Shown here: in pieces, positions 1-15,000 of the stretch
Layout of the letters: each line of letters begins with the position of its first letter
Numbering within the stretch: the first letter of the stretch is position 1
NCBI RefSeq assembly: GCF_000003605.2
Contig: NW_003128369.1
Location: 428,304 to 492,303 of the forward strand
Source of the DNA: Saccoglossus kowalevskii
Lineage: Eukaryota; Hemichordata; Enteropneusta; Harrimaniidae
Direction: 5' to 3'
DNA: 64,000 nt
Notes under the pieces: model-generated
The model's input: only the letters and a program-made list of their open reading frames with translations
Database searches by the model: none
What the model was told of the DNA's origin: nothing
Position numbers and translations under genes: made by a program

Positions 1-371
1 GGGAGTCAATAAATTGCAATGTCATAGTCCCTGTTTGTATTTTAGAAACAAGATATACAATTCAGCTGATGTGTGAACTTTAAACTTGATTGTTCCAAGT
101 ATGTAAGCTCTATGAAACTGCATTCATTTAAACAAGATGACCGCAAACAGCTATTTCATATTTGATAGTGACAAAAATGCATGTGCGTTTGTTCAATTTG
201 ATAATTAATGCGTGTTTGAAGTTTGAACCTGGTTGATCCAGGCATTCTTCGAAAGAAGATGGCAATCTTAATCCTTGATCCACAAAGCACATCCAACCCT
301 AATTTCATGAGTAGGTGATTTTGAATTTTAATTTTTTATACTAAAAATTTATCAGTGTATGTAAGATAGAC
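1..371. other. 3' flank of FKBP15 exon 28
   Basis: No ORF or RNA gene is seen. The stretch is either FKBP15 3' UTR (if the TGA at 374-372 is used) or intron (if the overlapping GTGAGT donor is used). No minus-strand AATAAA is visible. Confidence 0.4.
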
Positions 372-3071
372 TCACATGTCTTCTTTTTCATCTTCAGGAG
401 CTGGGGATTCTGCATTTTCTTGAACAGCCTCCTCTGCTTGCGGCTCTTCCATCTTGTCACTACTCCCCACTGAGGGCAAATCAACATCAATTTGTCCAGA
501 GGATTCAGGTTCTGCTGCAGTTTCCTCACTTGCAACTGATGGTAAATCAGCAGCAATTTGTTCTGATTCTGGTAACTGCGCATTGTTCTCTTCTTCCGAT
601 GGCTGGTCAACTTCAAGGCTACCTGTTGTTTTTAAAACCAGTCCTTCTGCTTGGTCTGTGGGGTCATCTAAAACAAGTAAACATACTTTAAATAATGCAA
701 CAGAAAAACCTAAACAGCGGAGCTAAAAAGTAACTTATCATGTGTGATGTTTACACCGAAAACAAATCAAATGTAGATTTTAGTTAAGAACACAAAAAAA
801 TAACACCAAACATGACTGCCAGTCAGCCATTTTGAATCAAATCCTCAAACAAACTGACATACATCTGTAACCCACCATGAGTGATGTCAATGCCAAGTTG
901 AATTGACATTGGTTCAGGTGACAATGAAACTACTGAGGATATTCTAAAATGTTCATTCATGTGTTTTTTTTAAATAAAAATGGCTGCCAGTCGGCCATTT
1001 TTAATCATGTCACAAGTATGCACCAATTATGATTCTGTTGACACTAAACAAAGATACAGTTCCAGCATAACAGAAATGCACGATATTGAAATGAATTTTT
1101 AGCACAAAAATGGCTGCCTTTCGGCCATCTTCAATCAAATCGCACAACCAATGAAGGTGCATATATAGTCCAAGACGCATGATGTATAATTGAAGTTTGA
1201 ATGTAATCAGCCCAGGCATGTCTGAAATACAGGTGAAAACGCACAGACGCACAAAGAACAATGAATGCAATTATTTCAAGCTACTGGTGCTTCGTTTATT
1301 TTGCTCATAATCTTTATTTCTGTCATTTATTCAAAGTGTAGATTGATATTTGACACTACAACATCAACAAGATGAGCAGCATTCGGTCACTACTACAGCA
1401 AAATTTGTTGAACCAGAACCTAGACTACGGTAGAACATGTAATCCCTTGAATGACATTAGATTGTAACCCTAAATATCTTTCTGTATCCGACAGATACAA
1501 GTATTTGTACCTAATGTAATCAATGGTTTATAAAGGAGAGCCCCAGAACATAATGGCTACATTCTGTGCTGTGGGTAAATAAATATTATTATTATTATTA
1601 TTATAATGTGAAATGACTACAGATTTCAGCTACTCTGTAACTAGCTGAACCCGGTACAGAGTGTGACAAATCTATAAAGGAAATGTATACATGTGTATGT
1701 CTTAATATGGTCAAACATGCCTGAGTGTGATAAATTATTGCAGGGCAGGGTGATTCAAGGTATATGATAACATCGACTCTTTCCTTTCCCACGTAAGTCT
1801 TAAATCTATCTCTGTATTTACCAGTAGAGGGGGAAGAAAACTCTCAAACAATGAGCCCCAAAGTTCAAAAAAGGTGATATGACCCATGGTAATATATTCC
1901 AGAAAATCCTGACTAGAGCACACCTCCGAAATCAATGATTGATATAATAACAATTATACAAACTATGTCTGTCTAAAAAAAACTTTCTGTGTTTCTCTAG
2001 CCACACATACCTTGTTGAGAAGGTAAACTTTTTTCTGCTTTCTCTTCTTGTGGTTGCTGGGAATCTTCTGTTGCAGCTGATGCAGCTTCCTCGGATTTCT
2101 GTTCTTCATCATCATCATCCTTTGTTTCTGTGACAGCTCCTCCATCACCATCACCATCCTCTTCATCTTGTCTATCAGACTCAGCGGCCTCTGGCTCATC
2201 TGCTTGATTTGTCTTGTACATGTCAGTAACAACAGATTCTGATTCTGGTTTGGATTCTTCTTCCTCTAGTGGAGGTGGTGGAGGAGGAGAGGCCGGAGGT
2301 CCAAGGTCTTCAGGTAGAGGTGGGGTAGGGGGACCTTGATGTCCTGGTTCTTGAGGATTTTGACTGACTGAAAAAGCAGATTCTACAAATAAACAATCTT
2401 AACTTCTAATCCTTCCCATTTTCTAATTGCATTGACAGTATATGAACAGACAAACATTACAGAAGTACTGAGAACACATCAGCAACCTAATTTGCAGTGG
2501 CTAGATGTTTCATTATTTACCTTTAACTTTATCATCTTCTGTTGCCTCATCATCATCATCATCATCATTATCATCATCTTCATCATTGTCATCCCCGCCA
2601 TCAGTTTCTTCCTCTGTCTCCTCCTCGCTCTCACTCTCTTCATCAGTTTCTTTGCTTTCCTGTTGACCTACTAGTTGCATGGTGACAGTCTACATTAAAA
2701 AAATATGACAAATCAGAAATTTTACCCAACAAAATGGCAGAATTAGGGAAACCTTTAGGATGGCGAAGAAAGTCTGTGGTTATCAGCAATTGAGAAAAGG
2801 TAAAAATATTTGAGAGTCTGAAGTTTAAAAAAAGTGGAAAAGTGGAAAATAGTGTCAGTGGTTCTAGAGATTTGGAAAAAAATTAAGATAGCAGATAGCA
2901 CGTGGTTGGTAAAAATTGGGGAAAGGTTAAGATGGTGGAGACTGTAGATAAAGAATATCCCACCTTGATAGTGTTCAGCATTGTCGCCAGGATCTCAGAA
3001 CCGGTATAACTCTGGTTAACCTCAAACTCTTTCCTGAGTGTATAATATACATTGTTCATAATCTTTTTGAC
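372..3071 (-). CDS. FKBP15: FKBP15 exons 25-28, conserved helix and acidic tail
   Basis: Exons 2964-3071, 2521-2689, 2011-2382 and 372-667 encode residues 931-1244. Exon 25 carries [18 protein letters not shown], the most conserved motif of the C-terminus, followed by [10 protein letters not shown]. Exon 26 is a Glu/Asp tract encoded partly by GAT triplets, prone to length change. Exon 27 has a polyproline stretch ([12 protein letters not shown]) and more acidic sequence. Exon 28 ends EDEKEDM and a TGA at 374-372. The same bases form a GTGAGT donor, and I see no AATAAA on the minus strand in the remaining 371 bases, so a further exon outside the window is possible. Confidence 0.88.
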
Positions 3072-6000
3072 CTGTGAACCAGAAGTATGAAGCATCACAA
3101 TTTGTAACTTGCATAGACCCTGGTACCTAACCAGTGAGTGATATCACCAGAATAAACACATTTTGTAACTTGCATAGACCCCACCCTAGTACCTAACCAG
3201 CGAGTGATCACTAGAATAAACACACTTTGTAACTTGCATGGACCCAACCCTAGTACCTAACCAGTGAGTCATCCAGTATCAGATTCAATATACATATGTT
3301 TTTTTGAAAGTTGAAAATAATTCACAATACTGATTTTTTATCAGCAAAATCCTGGTCAAACCTGGTAAAGGCTTCATGCAATCATGTACACAAATTTATA
3401 AAGATTTTCAGCATTGAAATTGACACTGGAATTTTTAAGGAATCTGTAACTACAATGACCTTACGGGTTCTGAAAAATGAACAGCTTACAGTCGATCTTA
3501 CCTCCTCCACCATTTCATCTCTTGTAAACCCACCACTTATTGGACTAGTTGGAGAGGTTGCCATGGAAACACTGGCCGCTGATAAGCTGGCTGATAACTC
3601 CTGAATTCTACTCTCGTATCTCTCCTTCATGGCATTGTTATTTCTTTGTAGAAACTCATACTGTAATAGAATTCTTGTCATTATTTTTTCACCAAAATAT
3701 TTAATTGAAACATGGTAACACATTTAAAAAAATTACACACTCTCTCCAATATATGTCATTTCAAGTTTTTCACAAATTGAGTTATAATTACAGACATGTG
3801 TGATGATTAACCAATTCATAAATTAATTATATTCCTTGCAAAAATGGGTCTAAGCCCTCTATGGCTGAGATCAGTTTCTTTACTTCTGTTTTGTTTTTGA
3901 TACACTATTACAATAATTATTGTCATTGATTTGCCTGTTCAGTTTGATGTATTCAAATGAAGTCCATTGACAGCTGTCTGATGTATTATGCAGCATCACA
4001 ATAATCCTATGACTTGATTTTACAAGGCAATAACTATAGGGCTCACACTTTGATATTTTTGATAGGACAGCCACTATGTGGTTTTGAAGACTGATATGAT
4101 GTGTGCACAAGACTAGTATTTCAGATATTTCGATAAGATCTGTTACATATGTGAATTTATTGCTGAACTTCTGATTTATTAAACGATTTCAGACAATTTT
4201 GTTTATTATGCATATAGTGGAATGACCAAGGGTTACCGGGTATTTAGAATGACCTGGATTTCCGTCTCCATGGAGAGACTAATATATTGAAATCTGATAG
4301 GCTTTTGCAATATACAGTGTGGACTGCATTGAACAGCATTTTTCTTGTCTACCAGAAGTGTTATATATAAGAGACAGGGTTCTCCCTCAGGGTTTTATAC
4401 AGAAGGGGTTGGATAAACAATAGAGGCAATTTAGCATGATAATGAATACAATGGAGGTAATTAACATATAGTTATATCTTCTAAGTTTATATTAGCTCTT
4501 GTATTTGAATACATTGTTTCTATACACTTAATATTTCACAGTCTCTTGATAGTCATAAATTGTTTTTGTTTATTGTAGTTTTTGAGACTAAGCTAGATTA
4601 GTTGTCTAACAACTATTTTTCAGTCTTCTTTGCTTATTTATTCTTCATTTTGTTTTGTTATTTATCATATACATGTATATGAATAAATTATTATTATTAT
4701 GTAAATTATTCTATTCCGATTTTCTAGGGAGAACACTTCATGGTCACATTTCATGGAAATAAATGTCTGGTCTAGCAATGGTGATTAAATTGTTGAGCAA
4801 ATATTAAGTTTTGGTTCTATTGCTATGGGCATTGTCAACAACAACAAATCTATTTCCACCAAACCAAATACTAGCTAAAAATGTAAAAAGATTTTAAGGA
4901 AATGTGCTTTAAACTGGTTGCTATGGTTGTGTGACGATTGCTATGGGCAATGCATAGTTGCTATGGACAACATGGTCATTTCCCATGATGCATTGCAAAA
5001 TCACAAAAAATAAGAAATTAAATCACAAACAAATTTATCCACAGTAACCTGTCTGAGGTTCATACCGAAGTTGGCAAAAATCTTCCTGTATGTTGCTGAG
5101 AAATAAAAGTGCAAGCACAAACAGTGCCCATGAAGGGAAGGGGGGGTGTCAAAACCTGGCTTCATTTTTACATACCTTATCCTTCCATTCTGCCATGACA
5201 TCAACCTGTTGCTGCAGCTCATCAAGCTTCCTGTCGCCTTCCCCATGAGATGATTTCAGTGTTGAAAACTAGAACAAGGCATTATTATTATTATCAACAA
5301 TGCTTATTAAGACAGAACACTTTTTTTCTCCACGAGATACATTGTAATCTGTAGGTGTCAACATAAATTGAGCTAGCAAGATGAGAAAACATTCTTCTTG
5401 AAAGCTCCAGTTGCTAATGATATGGATGATACTGAATGACCGGCAGTAATAATAAAGTATCACAGACGTTGCAACATGCTGTGTTTGATATGGGACCCAT
5501 GTTACGCATAAACTACATTACGACTGTGGAGCATTGAAATGCACAAATATATGTTACATAGAGACAAATCATTTTATTGTGGCTTTAGATCTCTTCCAAT
5601 ATACTTTTTTTCTATTTATGCAAGATCCTGTGTTATGAATGAAATCAAACATAACAGAACAAAGAAATGTCTTAGCGTCGCAGTGGGTAATTCCATGCTT
5701 AATAATGTGCTATATAGATTGGATATTGGTCAATTTTCATGAAGTAAAGAAAATCTCAACACCATATACCTGTGTGTTTCATCTCTCACGCATTACACAA
5801 GATCTGTCAGTGAACGCAAAATCGCCAATTTCAGCTGTTTCTGAACAGGTTTTACCTTTTGTTCAAGTATTTGCAGTTTTTTAACCACTTCTTCTTTCTC
5901 CTCCTTGAGTTCATCATAGAGTCTTGTATGCTTATCAGTATTCTGTGCCACCAGTCGCTGACACTTCTCAGCGTACTGTGATTCCAACTCCTTCTCAACC

Positions 6001-9000
6001 TGTGATACCTGTAGTGGCAATATGTACAGATGTTATTATATTTGCCCTTGCAGTAATAAGATGCAAATTGTATCACTGTACATAAAGGGGGAGTCAAATA
6101 CAATATATGAAATATATTTTTAGTACAATTCTATTTTTTGTGTTTACATACATGCTGCACGCAGTTCATTCTAGCACAAAAAAAAAAGTACTGAGAAATA
6201 ATTGCAAACTCATACATGTACCGGGAGTAGCTGCTGACAGATTTAGTAAACACATGAATAAGACCCAATACATGGCAGGGGAATTACGATTTCAAATAAA
6301 AATACATCATCGCTATATATGTATTATTACAAAATGCAGGTTTATAAGAAAATGTGGTTCCTCATTATTCAATATACTAGATGTTCCAATCTCGATTAAA
6401 ATACTCAATTCAAAACAATTTGAAATGATAAAAAAAATGATTTTGAAGAGGACAATGGTAGAAAGATTAAATCAATGAATCAATCGTATGACTACAATTA
6501 AATTTTATAGTACCAGTATAGAGATGAGGTGAATCTGACACAATAAAATGCATGGTTGTCACAGCATACGGTGACATAGCCATATTGCTGTTGCTTAGAT
6601 TTTGCAGCCGTACTCCTTATGTTTTTTTTTACCTGTTCTGCAGCTGCAGCATCTGTTGACGTCTTCTGTTTTCTCAACTTTGACCTCAAGGACTCAACTT
6701 CTTCCTGTTAATATAGCATGAAGTTCAAACATTTTTCGTTTGGAGTAAAGATTTAATTTCATTGTTAGAAAACAAAAACACGCCATCAGCATTAAAACAG
6801 ACTCTGCCAATCTGTTGACTGCCATGTAAGTGATACTGTCATGCCTTGAAAACAAACACTATGCATTTAGGAATCAGTTATCAGAGGTTAATCACATTCA
6901 TTTCAATTTATTAAGGTGATCAGATTCCTCTCCTTTTCTAAGCCAATCAGATTCATTTTATTTCATCAGCCAATCAGATTCCTCTCCTTTTCTAAGCCAG
7001 TCAAATTCACTTTATTTGATCAGCCAATCAGATTTATCTTCTTTTTTAAGCCAATCAGACATTCTGTCTTGTATAGGTGCAGGCTTGGGTATGATCTAAC
7101 CACATTACTTGTAAGTACATATTTCTAAAAAAATTAATCCTCAGAATTTCCAAAAAATTATTATCAATAATTGTTTTCTCAATTTCAGACCAAACTAACA
7201 TAATTTCCAATAGGGGACACCCTGGTATGGTCCAAATCAAATATTTCAAAATTTTTGAAAAAATTATGCAGATGTATTTTGCAAAAGTTGACTTTAGCGT
7301 TCAAAGATTTAATGATGACACTGGCACATAGTACATCATGCAAAGACTGCAATCAACTCAATATGGATTATGACAGAAATGAAGTGAATACTAAAAGATG
7401 ATGTATCAATATTCTGATATGCAAATTTGTAATTTTCAAATGTCAACAGTTTAAAAACAAATTAAAATCTGATTTCTTCTAAACCTGCATGACTCGCCTT
7501 CTTTTTTCTCAAGAAATAATATTCTAGTGGCACATTCACAGAGTCAAAACATGTTGTATTCTGTTTACAAAAATTACAATTTTCTATTCTGTTTACGAAA
7601 ATGAACATTTTGTATTCTGTTTACGCAAATGACAATTTAGTATACTGTTTACAAAATTGAACATTTTGTATTCCGTTTATGAAAATTAACATTGTATATT
7701 TTGTATTCCGTTTATGAAAATGAATATTTTGTATTTTGTTTACGAAAATGACAATTTGTATTCCGTTTACGAAAATGACAATTTTGTATTCTGTTTACAA
7801 AAATGACAATTTTGTATTCCGTTTACAAAAATGAACATTTTGTATTCCGTTTATGAAAATGAACATTTTGTATTCTGTTTATGAAAATGAACATTTTGTA
7901 TTCTGTTTACAAAAAAAGAACATTTTTATTCTATTTGGAACATGAACATTTTATATTCCATTTATGAAAATGAACATTTTGTATTCTGTTTACGAAAATG
8001 AACTAAGTTATAATTATAGCCGATGAAATATAACACTTTAATATCATAAAGATACAAAAAACAATCAGCTGTTCACTTCATTTACATATTAATTATTAAG
8101 CCTGTTAACATTTTTGTTGTATCTAATTTTTATGAAATAGATGTTATTTTTATTTAAAAGCTACTACATTTTTTGTCTGTCTATTTGCACGAAGGAAATG
8201 TACATTAGTTATTGCTTGATCAACACATAAATAATATCTTTTGAACTAAGAAATTACAAGGCATCTCAACTTTTAAAATAATAAGAACATTTTAGAAGCC
8301 CCATGAATATGGTTATTAATGTTACTGAAAGCCTCCGGCAATCACCAAATTGAATTGGGAAATGCCATCAGCAGGCAATGCAGAAAAAAAACCTTGCTTT
8401 AGTTTGGGAAATGTAAAAGTTGAGAAAAATGGAAAAAAAATTAGATATGAAGTGTCCAATTCAATCAGAGATGATATGCCATAAAATATATAACTACACT
8501 TATATTATGAGTCTTCAGTTATTGTGCAAACAAATTATGATATAAATTTGACTCAGGGAAATCCAAAACTACAAAAAGGTCTGTATCACATTAATATCAA
8601 AGGAAAAGAACGAGAGTGCTAAGAGAATGCATTATAGTGAATAGATATTAGTATACATGCATGTACATATATCAAGGGCTGATGAGAACGGACAGGCAGT
8701 CAATATCAAACAGTAATCACATTGATGAGATCAACCATCTACTGTGCATGATGTACAGACCATTTCCTGTTCACTGTGAGATCCTGCGTTACGTGTGAAA
8801 TCAAACAAAAAAAACAAGACAAACAAAGGTTGCAGTGGCGTCAAAACATTCCTTTGGGGTTTGACAAACGCAAAGCCGTATTTTCATGATGTGCTATACA
8901 CATGATGGGAAATTTTGATGAAGAAGGATATCCCAAAACCATATTCCTCTCTGAAAAATAGCAATTTGATATTGAGGTATGAAAAAGAGAAATTCAAGCT

Positions 9001-12000
9001 AAAAATTTAATAATTTGATTTTTGCTGCAACTGAAGCAAGGATATCCCAAAACCATATTCCTCTCTGAAAAATAGCAATTTGATATTGAGGTATGAAAAA
9101 GAGAAATTCAAGCTAAAAATTTAATAATTTGATTTTTGCTGCAACTGGCATTCAATCTGCATTCTTCACGCATTTCGCGAGATCTTGTAGTGAACAGAAA
9201 AGTTAAGAGTAGGTAGCAATGTGGCGCACATTTCAATAATATTGAAATTTGAAGAGGTTCATGGTACATGGTTTTGGATATTCAAAGTTTTTACTCAATG
9301 ATGTATACATGCTTCTCTAGGCAATGTCATGAAATGAGATTTGTCAAGTACATGTATGTGCATCAATTTTGCAGATGTCTGCTCTTGCTCATCCGCCTTT
9401 GTGCAGGGAATACAGTCATGCGGAATGGTAATGAGGAAGGAAACAATGAAGTACCTGAGTGCCAGTGTCATTGGCAGGCTATAGCGGCGCACAATAAAAA
9501 GAAAAAACAGCAAACAATTAGCACAATGCTTCAGAAGCGTGTTCAAAATATTCTTACATTCTGCATGATTCACAGCAAAACAATAACATTTTGAAAAAAT
9601 ATAAAAATACTGCAGGCGGAAAGTAATCAAGAAATATGAATTTGGTCCAATTTATATTTTTACAACCCAATGCAATAATGTGCTAAAACTATACAAGTAT
9701 CAGTCACTGACTATATGAATCTTTTAGCCTGGTTAGTCTCATATACGACAATTTTGATTGGCTATCCTACTGGGTATTTTGTAAGGTGTATTTCGATTGG
9801 CTGATGTATGCCTAGGTCACAGTGAGCCTGATATAGATTTCAACAGCAAGATATGAGTACGGTGAAGAAAAATCTATTTGCATACAGGTTTAAATATAAT
9901 ATTTGAGTTTCCCCAAACATACAGGATCATTTGTAACATCTTGTCTAGAATTCATCTTTTAACGTTACGTGTTGTTCATCAGTAATATCAGCAAATACGA
10001 TAATCATTCAGTTTCGTATATAAAAGGTGACCCACTCCAAAGTATACATTTATGGTACATGTGCCACAACAAACCACAGAAAGCACAACATTTGGCAAAT
10101 GTGTCTCAGAGTGACACAGGCCAAAGTGTGGTCAATATCGGAATATAAATAGCTGCATTTGAACAAACCTCGTGAATTCTCTTCAGTTCCTCGATTTCTT
10201 CTTCAGATTTCCTTTTCTCAGCTGCTGCTTTCTGCTTCCGGTCTGATAAATTCTGAAGACATAAATGACTCTACCATCAGCCTCATGAAATATCACAGTG
10301 ATATGAACTGCATATCACAATTATATCACACGACCTGCATATCACAATTATATCACATGACCTGCATATTACAATTATATCACATGACCTGCATATCACA
10401 ATTATATCACATGACCTGCATATCACAATTATATCACATGACCTGCATATTACAATTATATCACATGACCTGCATATCACAATTATATCACATGACCTGC
10501 AAAATACAATTATATCACATGACCTGCATATCACAATTATATCACATGACCTGCATATTACAATTATATCACATGACCTGCATTATATCACATGACCTGC
10601 ATATTACAATTATATCACATGGCCTGCATTATATCACATGACCTGCATATTACAATTATATCACATGACCTGCATTATATCACATGACCTGCATATTACA
10701 ATTATATCACATGACCTGCATGTCACAATTATATCACATGACCTGCATATCACAATTATATCACAGTGTTGTGAAACCAATAATGCAAATGAGAGTATTG
10801 GGACATATTTAAAATAATTCAAAATTTTAAATTAGCCCTTCAAGCTAATGTACAAAGTATCATTGAAAACTATTGAGATATCTGTAGAACAGACATACAT
10901 CGATCCATCCATACATACAAACAGGCAGGGTAACTGCACAAACTCCCTTTACATGTTTTGCACACAGGAATGAAAAGCATTTATATTTTTTGAAACTTGA
11001 CCCATAGTATTTTTTGTCTTACCTTTTCCAGGATTTCTTTCTCAGATCTCAAATCTGACAATTCTTCTTCTAAGTTTTCAAGTCTACTTCTGTATTTCTT
11101 GACATCAAGTTTTTCTTCTTTCAGTGACTGACTTAGTTTTTCTATCTTGCTTTCACATTCTGCAATAGCACACCAAAGACAGATTAGAAAGACATACAGA
11201 GATATAAAGATAGAACCATCATTATAGAATGAGTTTTACACTTATGGGAATACCCACAATGCATTGTGTGTGGGATTCATGAGAAAATAGTTTATATAAA
11301 GAAGATTTCCTACCAAACTTAGCTGTTTTTAACATGTGTAACTCATCACTCGTTTGGTGAGAGGTTGCCATGGTGTTTTGAAGCTGTAATTTCAGATCAC
11401 TTTCTGCTTGTCTCTGATTGGCTATTTCTAGTTGCATAGTACTGATTCTAGAGGTGGCAGCACTCAGCTCTGTGGTAAGATTGACCTACATGGAGAGAAA
11501 ATCAAAACATAAATTTGGTCGCAGAAAAGCAACACATTTTGTCATGGCACGCATTTTGTTGCATGTCATACATGTTTCTTAAATCAAAGACAATGTGGTA
11601 ATGTTTACGCCAAGTAAACTAACATGTACAAGTATTTGACTAATTTAACCTTTTCACCACCAGTTGCCAAATTCACAAAATAGTTCTGTTTATAGTCTGC
11701 ACATTCCTTCAGAAGATTAAGACAAAAATAGCCAAATTTGTTGAGTAAAAACTGAAAATTAACTCAGATTTTATCTGTTGGCTCTAAAATTAGGGTTAAT
11801 TTCCAGAAATATTGAAATATGAGAAAAAAGTGCAGAAAAATTTGGGCAAGAAATCTGGTAGTGAAAAGATTGAAGACCATATTCAATCAAGCTACCCTCT
11901 TCTTCTTTTGTGTGATTTGATACACAATTTGAATACCGTACTCGACCGCGTTAGCACCCAGGGGCCTCAACTCAGAAAATCATGATTTTTTAGGGGTGGG

Positions 12001-15000
12001 CGCTTACCCGAGCACNNNNNNNNNNNNNNNNNNNNNNNNNNNNNNNNNNNNNNNNNNNNNNNNNNNNNNNNNNNNNNNNNNNNNNNNNNNNNNNNNNNNN
12101 NNNNNNNNNNNNNNNNNNNNNNNNNNNNNNNNNNNNNNNNNNNNNNNNNNNNNNNNNNNNNNNNNNNNNNNNNNNNNNNNNNNNNNNNNNNNNNNNNNNN
12201 NNNNNNNNNNNNNNNNNNNNNNNNNNNNNNNNNNNNNNNNNNNNNNNNNNNNNNNNNNNNNNNNNNNNNNNNNNNNNNNNNNNNNNNNNNNNNNNNNNNN
12301 NNNNNNNNNNNNNNNNNNNNNNNNNNNNNNNNNNNNNNNNNNNNNNNNNNNNNNNNNNNNNNNNNNNNNNNNNNNNNNNNNNNNNNNNNNNNNNNNNNNN
12401 NNNNNNNNNNNNNNNNNNNNNNNNNNNNNNNNNNNNNNNNNNNNNNNNNCCTAGTTTACGCACGGTTACCGCGTTCTACGCATTCACAACATGTTCACAG
12501 CGGGGTATATCCACGCTGTATCATATAAAAACGATTACCAAGATTCGTTACGCAATACCAAGTTTTAAATTAGTTGCATTTTGAAGGGGTGGGCGCTTTG
12601 CCGAATGTGACCCCAAATATAAAAATTGCGCAAAAGTGGGGGGTGGGCGCTTGCCCAGGCATGGGCGCTAACGCGGTCGAGTACGGTAAATATGCTACTT
12701 GATCTCTATTGGAGATGGCTTCTAATTGAAAAAATGCATGTAATCGCATACTGCATTCCTAGTTCATCTATTTACCTTTTCCTGCTCTAGTTCCAACACT
12801 CGTGCCTGTGATTGCGCCGTTGTGTTCTTAAACGAATCATTTCGTTGCTCTATCATCACGTTACTTTGCTCTACAAACCTAGTAAATAATTAAAAGTTTT
12901 TAAGAAAACATTTTATGCAATCAGGAGGTAATCACACTGAACTGGCAATCACAGGGTTGTGAGTTTGAGTTTGCCATGATGTTGTATCCTCGGGCAAGGT
13001 ACTTTACTCCTACTGCTTCTCACTACCCAGGATGAATGGGGAAGTCTTAGAAATGTTGGTAAATATACGATATATATATATATATAACCCATGTGCATCC
13101 TGAAAGCTTGACCATGAAATCCATTCTCTTGTTCCCATTCAAGTGAATCAGTTATTTCTCAAATAATTTTAATAGTTCTAGGCAATTTTATACATATTGT
13201 TACCCTCTCCAGAATATCAAATTTCAAGTATACATTCATACATTTATTAAATGACCATATGGTCGACCAACAAATGACTGAATACATGGTTTTCTAAAAA
13301 CCGCATAATCAACAGGCATTTCAGTCGGCTGACTTTTATTTTCCTTCCTCATCTGCATAATTTATTCATACTTCAACCATTTCCTAATCTGCATAATTTA
13401 TTCATATTTCAACCATTTCCTAATCTGCATAATTTATTCATATTTGAACTCACTGTTGATTTCTTTGCAGCAATTCTGAAATCTTTTCATTCTGGACTTC
13501 AATCCTTGAACTCTTTTCAAACATTTCCCGTTTCAGTCGTTCATTTTCTTGTACTATCCTCTGTATATTCTGCATAAGTATGCCAGACTCCATATTGCCT
13601 TGCTGACCAGACACGGCAACACTCTGGCTTCCTTGTACATGCATGTGGTCGATCTAAAAAAGTCAACAGTCAGTTCAGATTACATCGATTCACTGACAAC
13701 AATTATGTGTCATGAGGTTACCACGAGAATACCGCAAAGTATGCACTCAGGCAGTACAGGAATGCATCAATCTCCATCAGTTGATATGATCATTGTACTA
13801 CCTTCATGCATGATTTGTGGTAGTCTTGTGATCACCTCATTGTATTATACATCTTTGCTCTGATTGAAGTAATACTTTAACAAGAGAGATAACAGCCCGA
13901 AAGTTGCAACAAAGAATGTTTTGCGCTGTGCGAATATTAGCGTTACAGAATTCTATTTCCATAACACTCTGATAATGGTTCTGTATTTGACAAAAACAGA
14001 GGAAATTTTTGAATTGACCATGAAACACAAATTCCGAAAAAAGAAGAAATTCAAATGTGTTTGTAACACTTTCAAATTCTATTGTTTTTAGTGTCAGATG
14101 TCTAAAAATTATTTATACATGAATGAGAGTTATATGGTCAAAATAATTCCTATATTTAATAAAATTTATGGTTTACATCCACTTCTATTAGAGATGTGCT
14201 TCTACTACAACAAATACAGTAACATCTTTTTAATACAGTGTGTGAAATGCCGAGAATATCAGCTATATTATTTTAGTGTAGTTTTCATAAAGGCACTATA
14301 TAACAACAAAAACTGAATATTATTATGTTATATTTCATTGCCACTGCCAGGGTTAGGGTTAATCTATTTTTTGTTGGTTTTCTTTTTGTCTCAATAAATC
14401 AAAGACGTTCCTGACAACATTTTTTTTTACATTTGGTTAGGGTTAGGGTTAGGGTTAATCCATTTTTTGTTGGTTTTCTTTTTGTCTCAATAAATCAAAG
14501 ACGTTCCTGACAACATTTTATTTTACATTTGGTTAGGGTTAATCCAACTTTTGTTGGTTTTCTTTTTGTCTCAATAAATCAAAGACGTTCCTGACAACAT
14601 TTTTTTTTACATTTGGTTAGGGTTAGGATTAATCCATTTTTTGTTGGTTTTCTTTTTGTCTCAATAAATCAAAGACGTTCCTGACAACATTTTATTTTAC
14701 ATTTGGTTAGGGTTAATCCAACTTTTGTTGGTTTTCTTTTTGTCTCAATAAATCAAAGACGTTCCTGACAACATTTTTTTTTACATTTGGTTAGGGTTAG
14801 GGTTAATCCAACTTTTGTTGGTTTTCTTTTTGTCTCAATAAATCAAAGACGTTCCTGACAACATTTTTTTTTACATTTGGTTAGGGTTAGGGTTAATCCA
14901 ACTTTTGTTGGTTTTCTTTTTGTCTCAATAAATCAAAGACGTTCCTGACAACATTTTTTTTTACATTTGGTTAGGGTTAAAATACCTACAAATGCAGCTA

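Noticed and set aside
7551-8003. CRISPR-like regular repeats
   Set aside because: Tandem units have no unique spacers, and the genome is an animal's; ordinary minisatellite.
10159-10641. 160-codon plus-strand and 83-codon minus-strand open frames
   Set aside because: They are produced by the 27-bp minisatellite; the period is a multiple of three. Only 10169-10252 on the minus strand is coding (FKBP15 exon 20).
11990-12463. Long open frames on both strands at 12.0-12.5 kb
   Set aside because: They run through the N gap and have no real sequence content.
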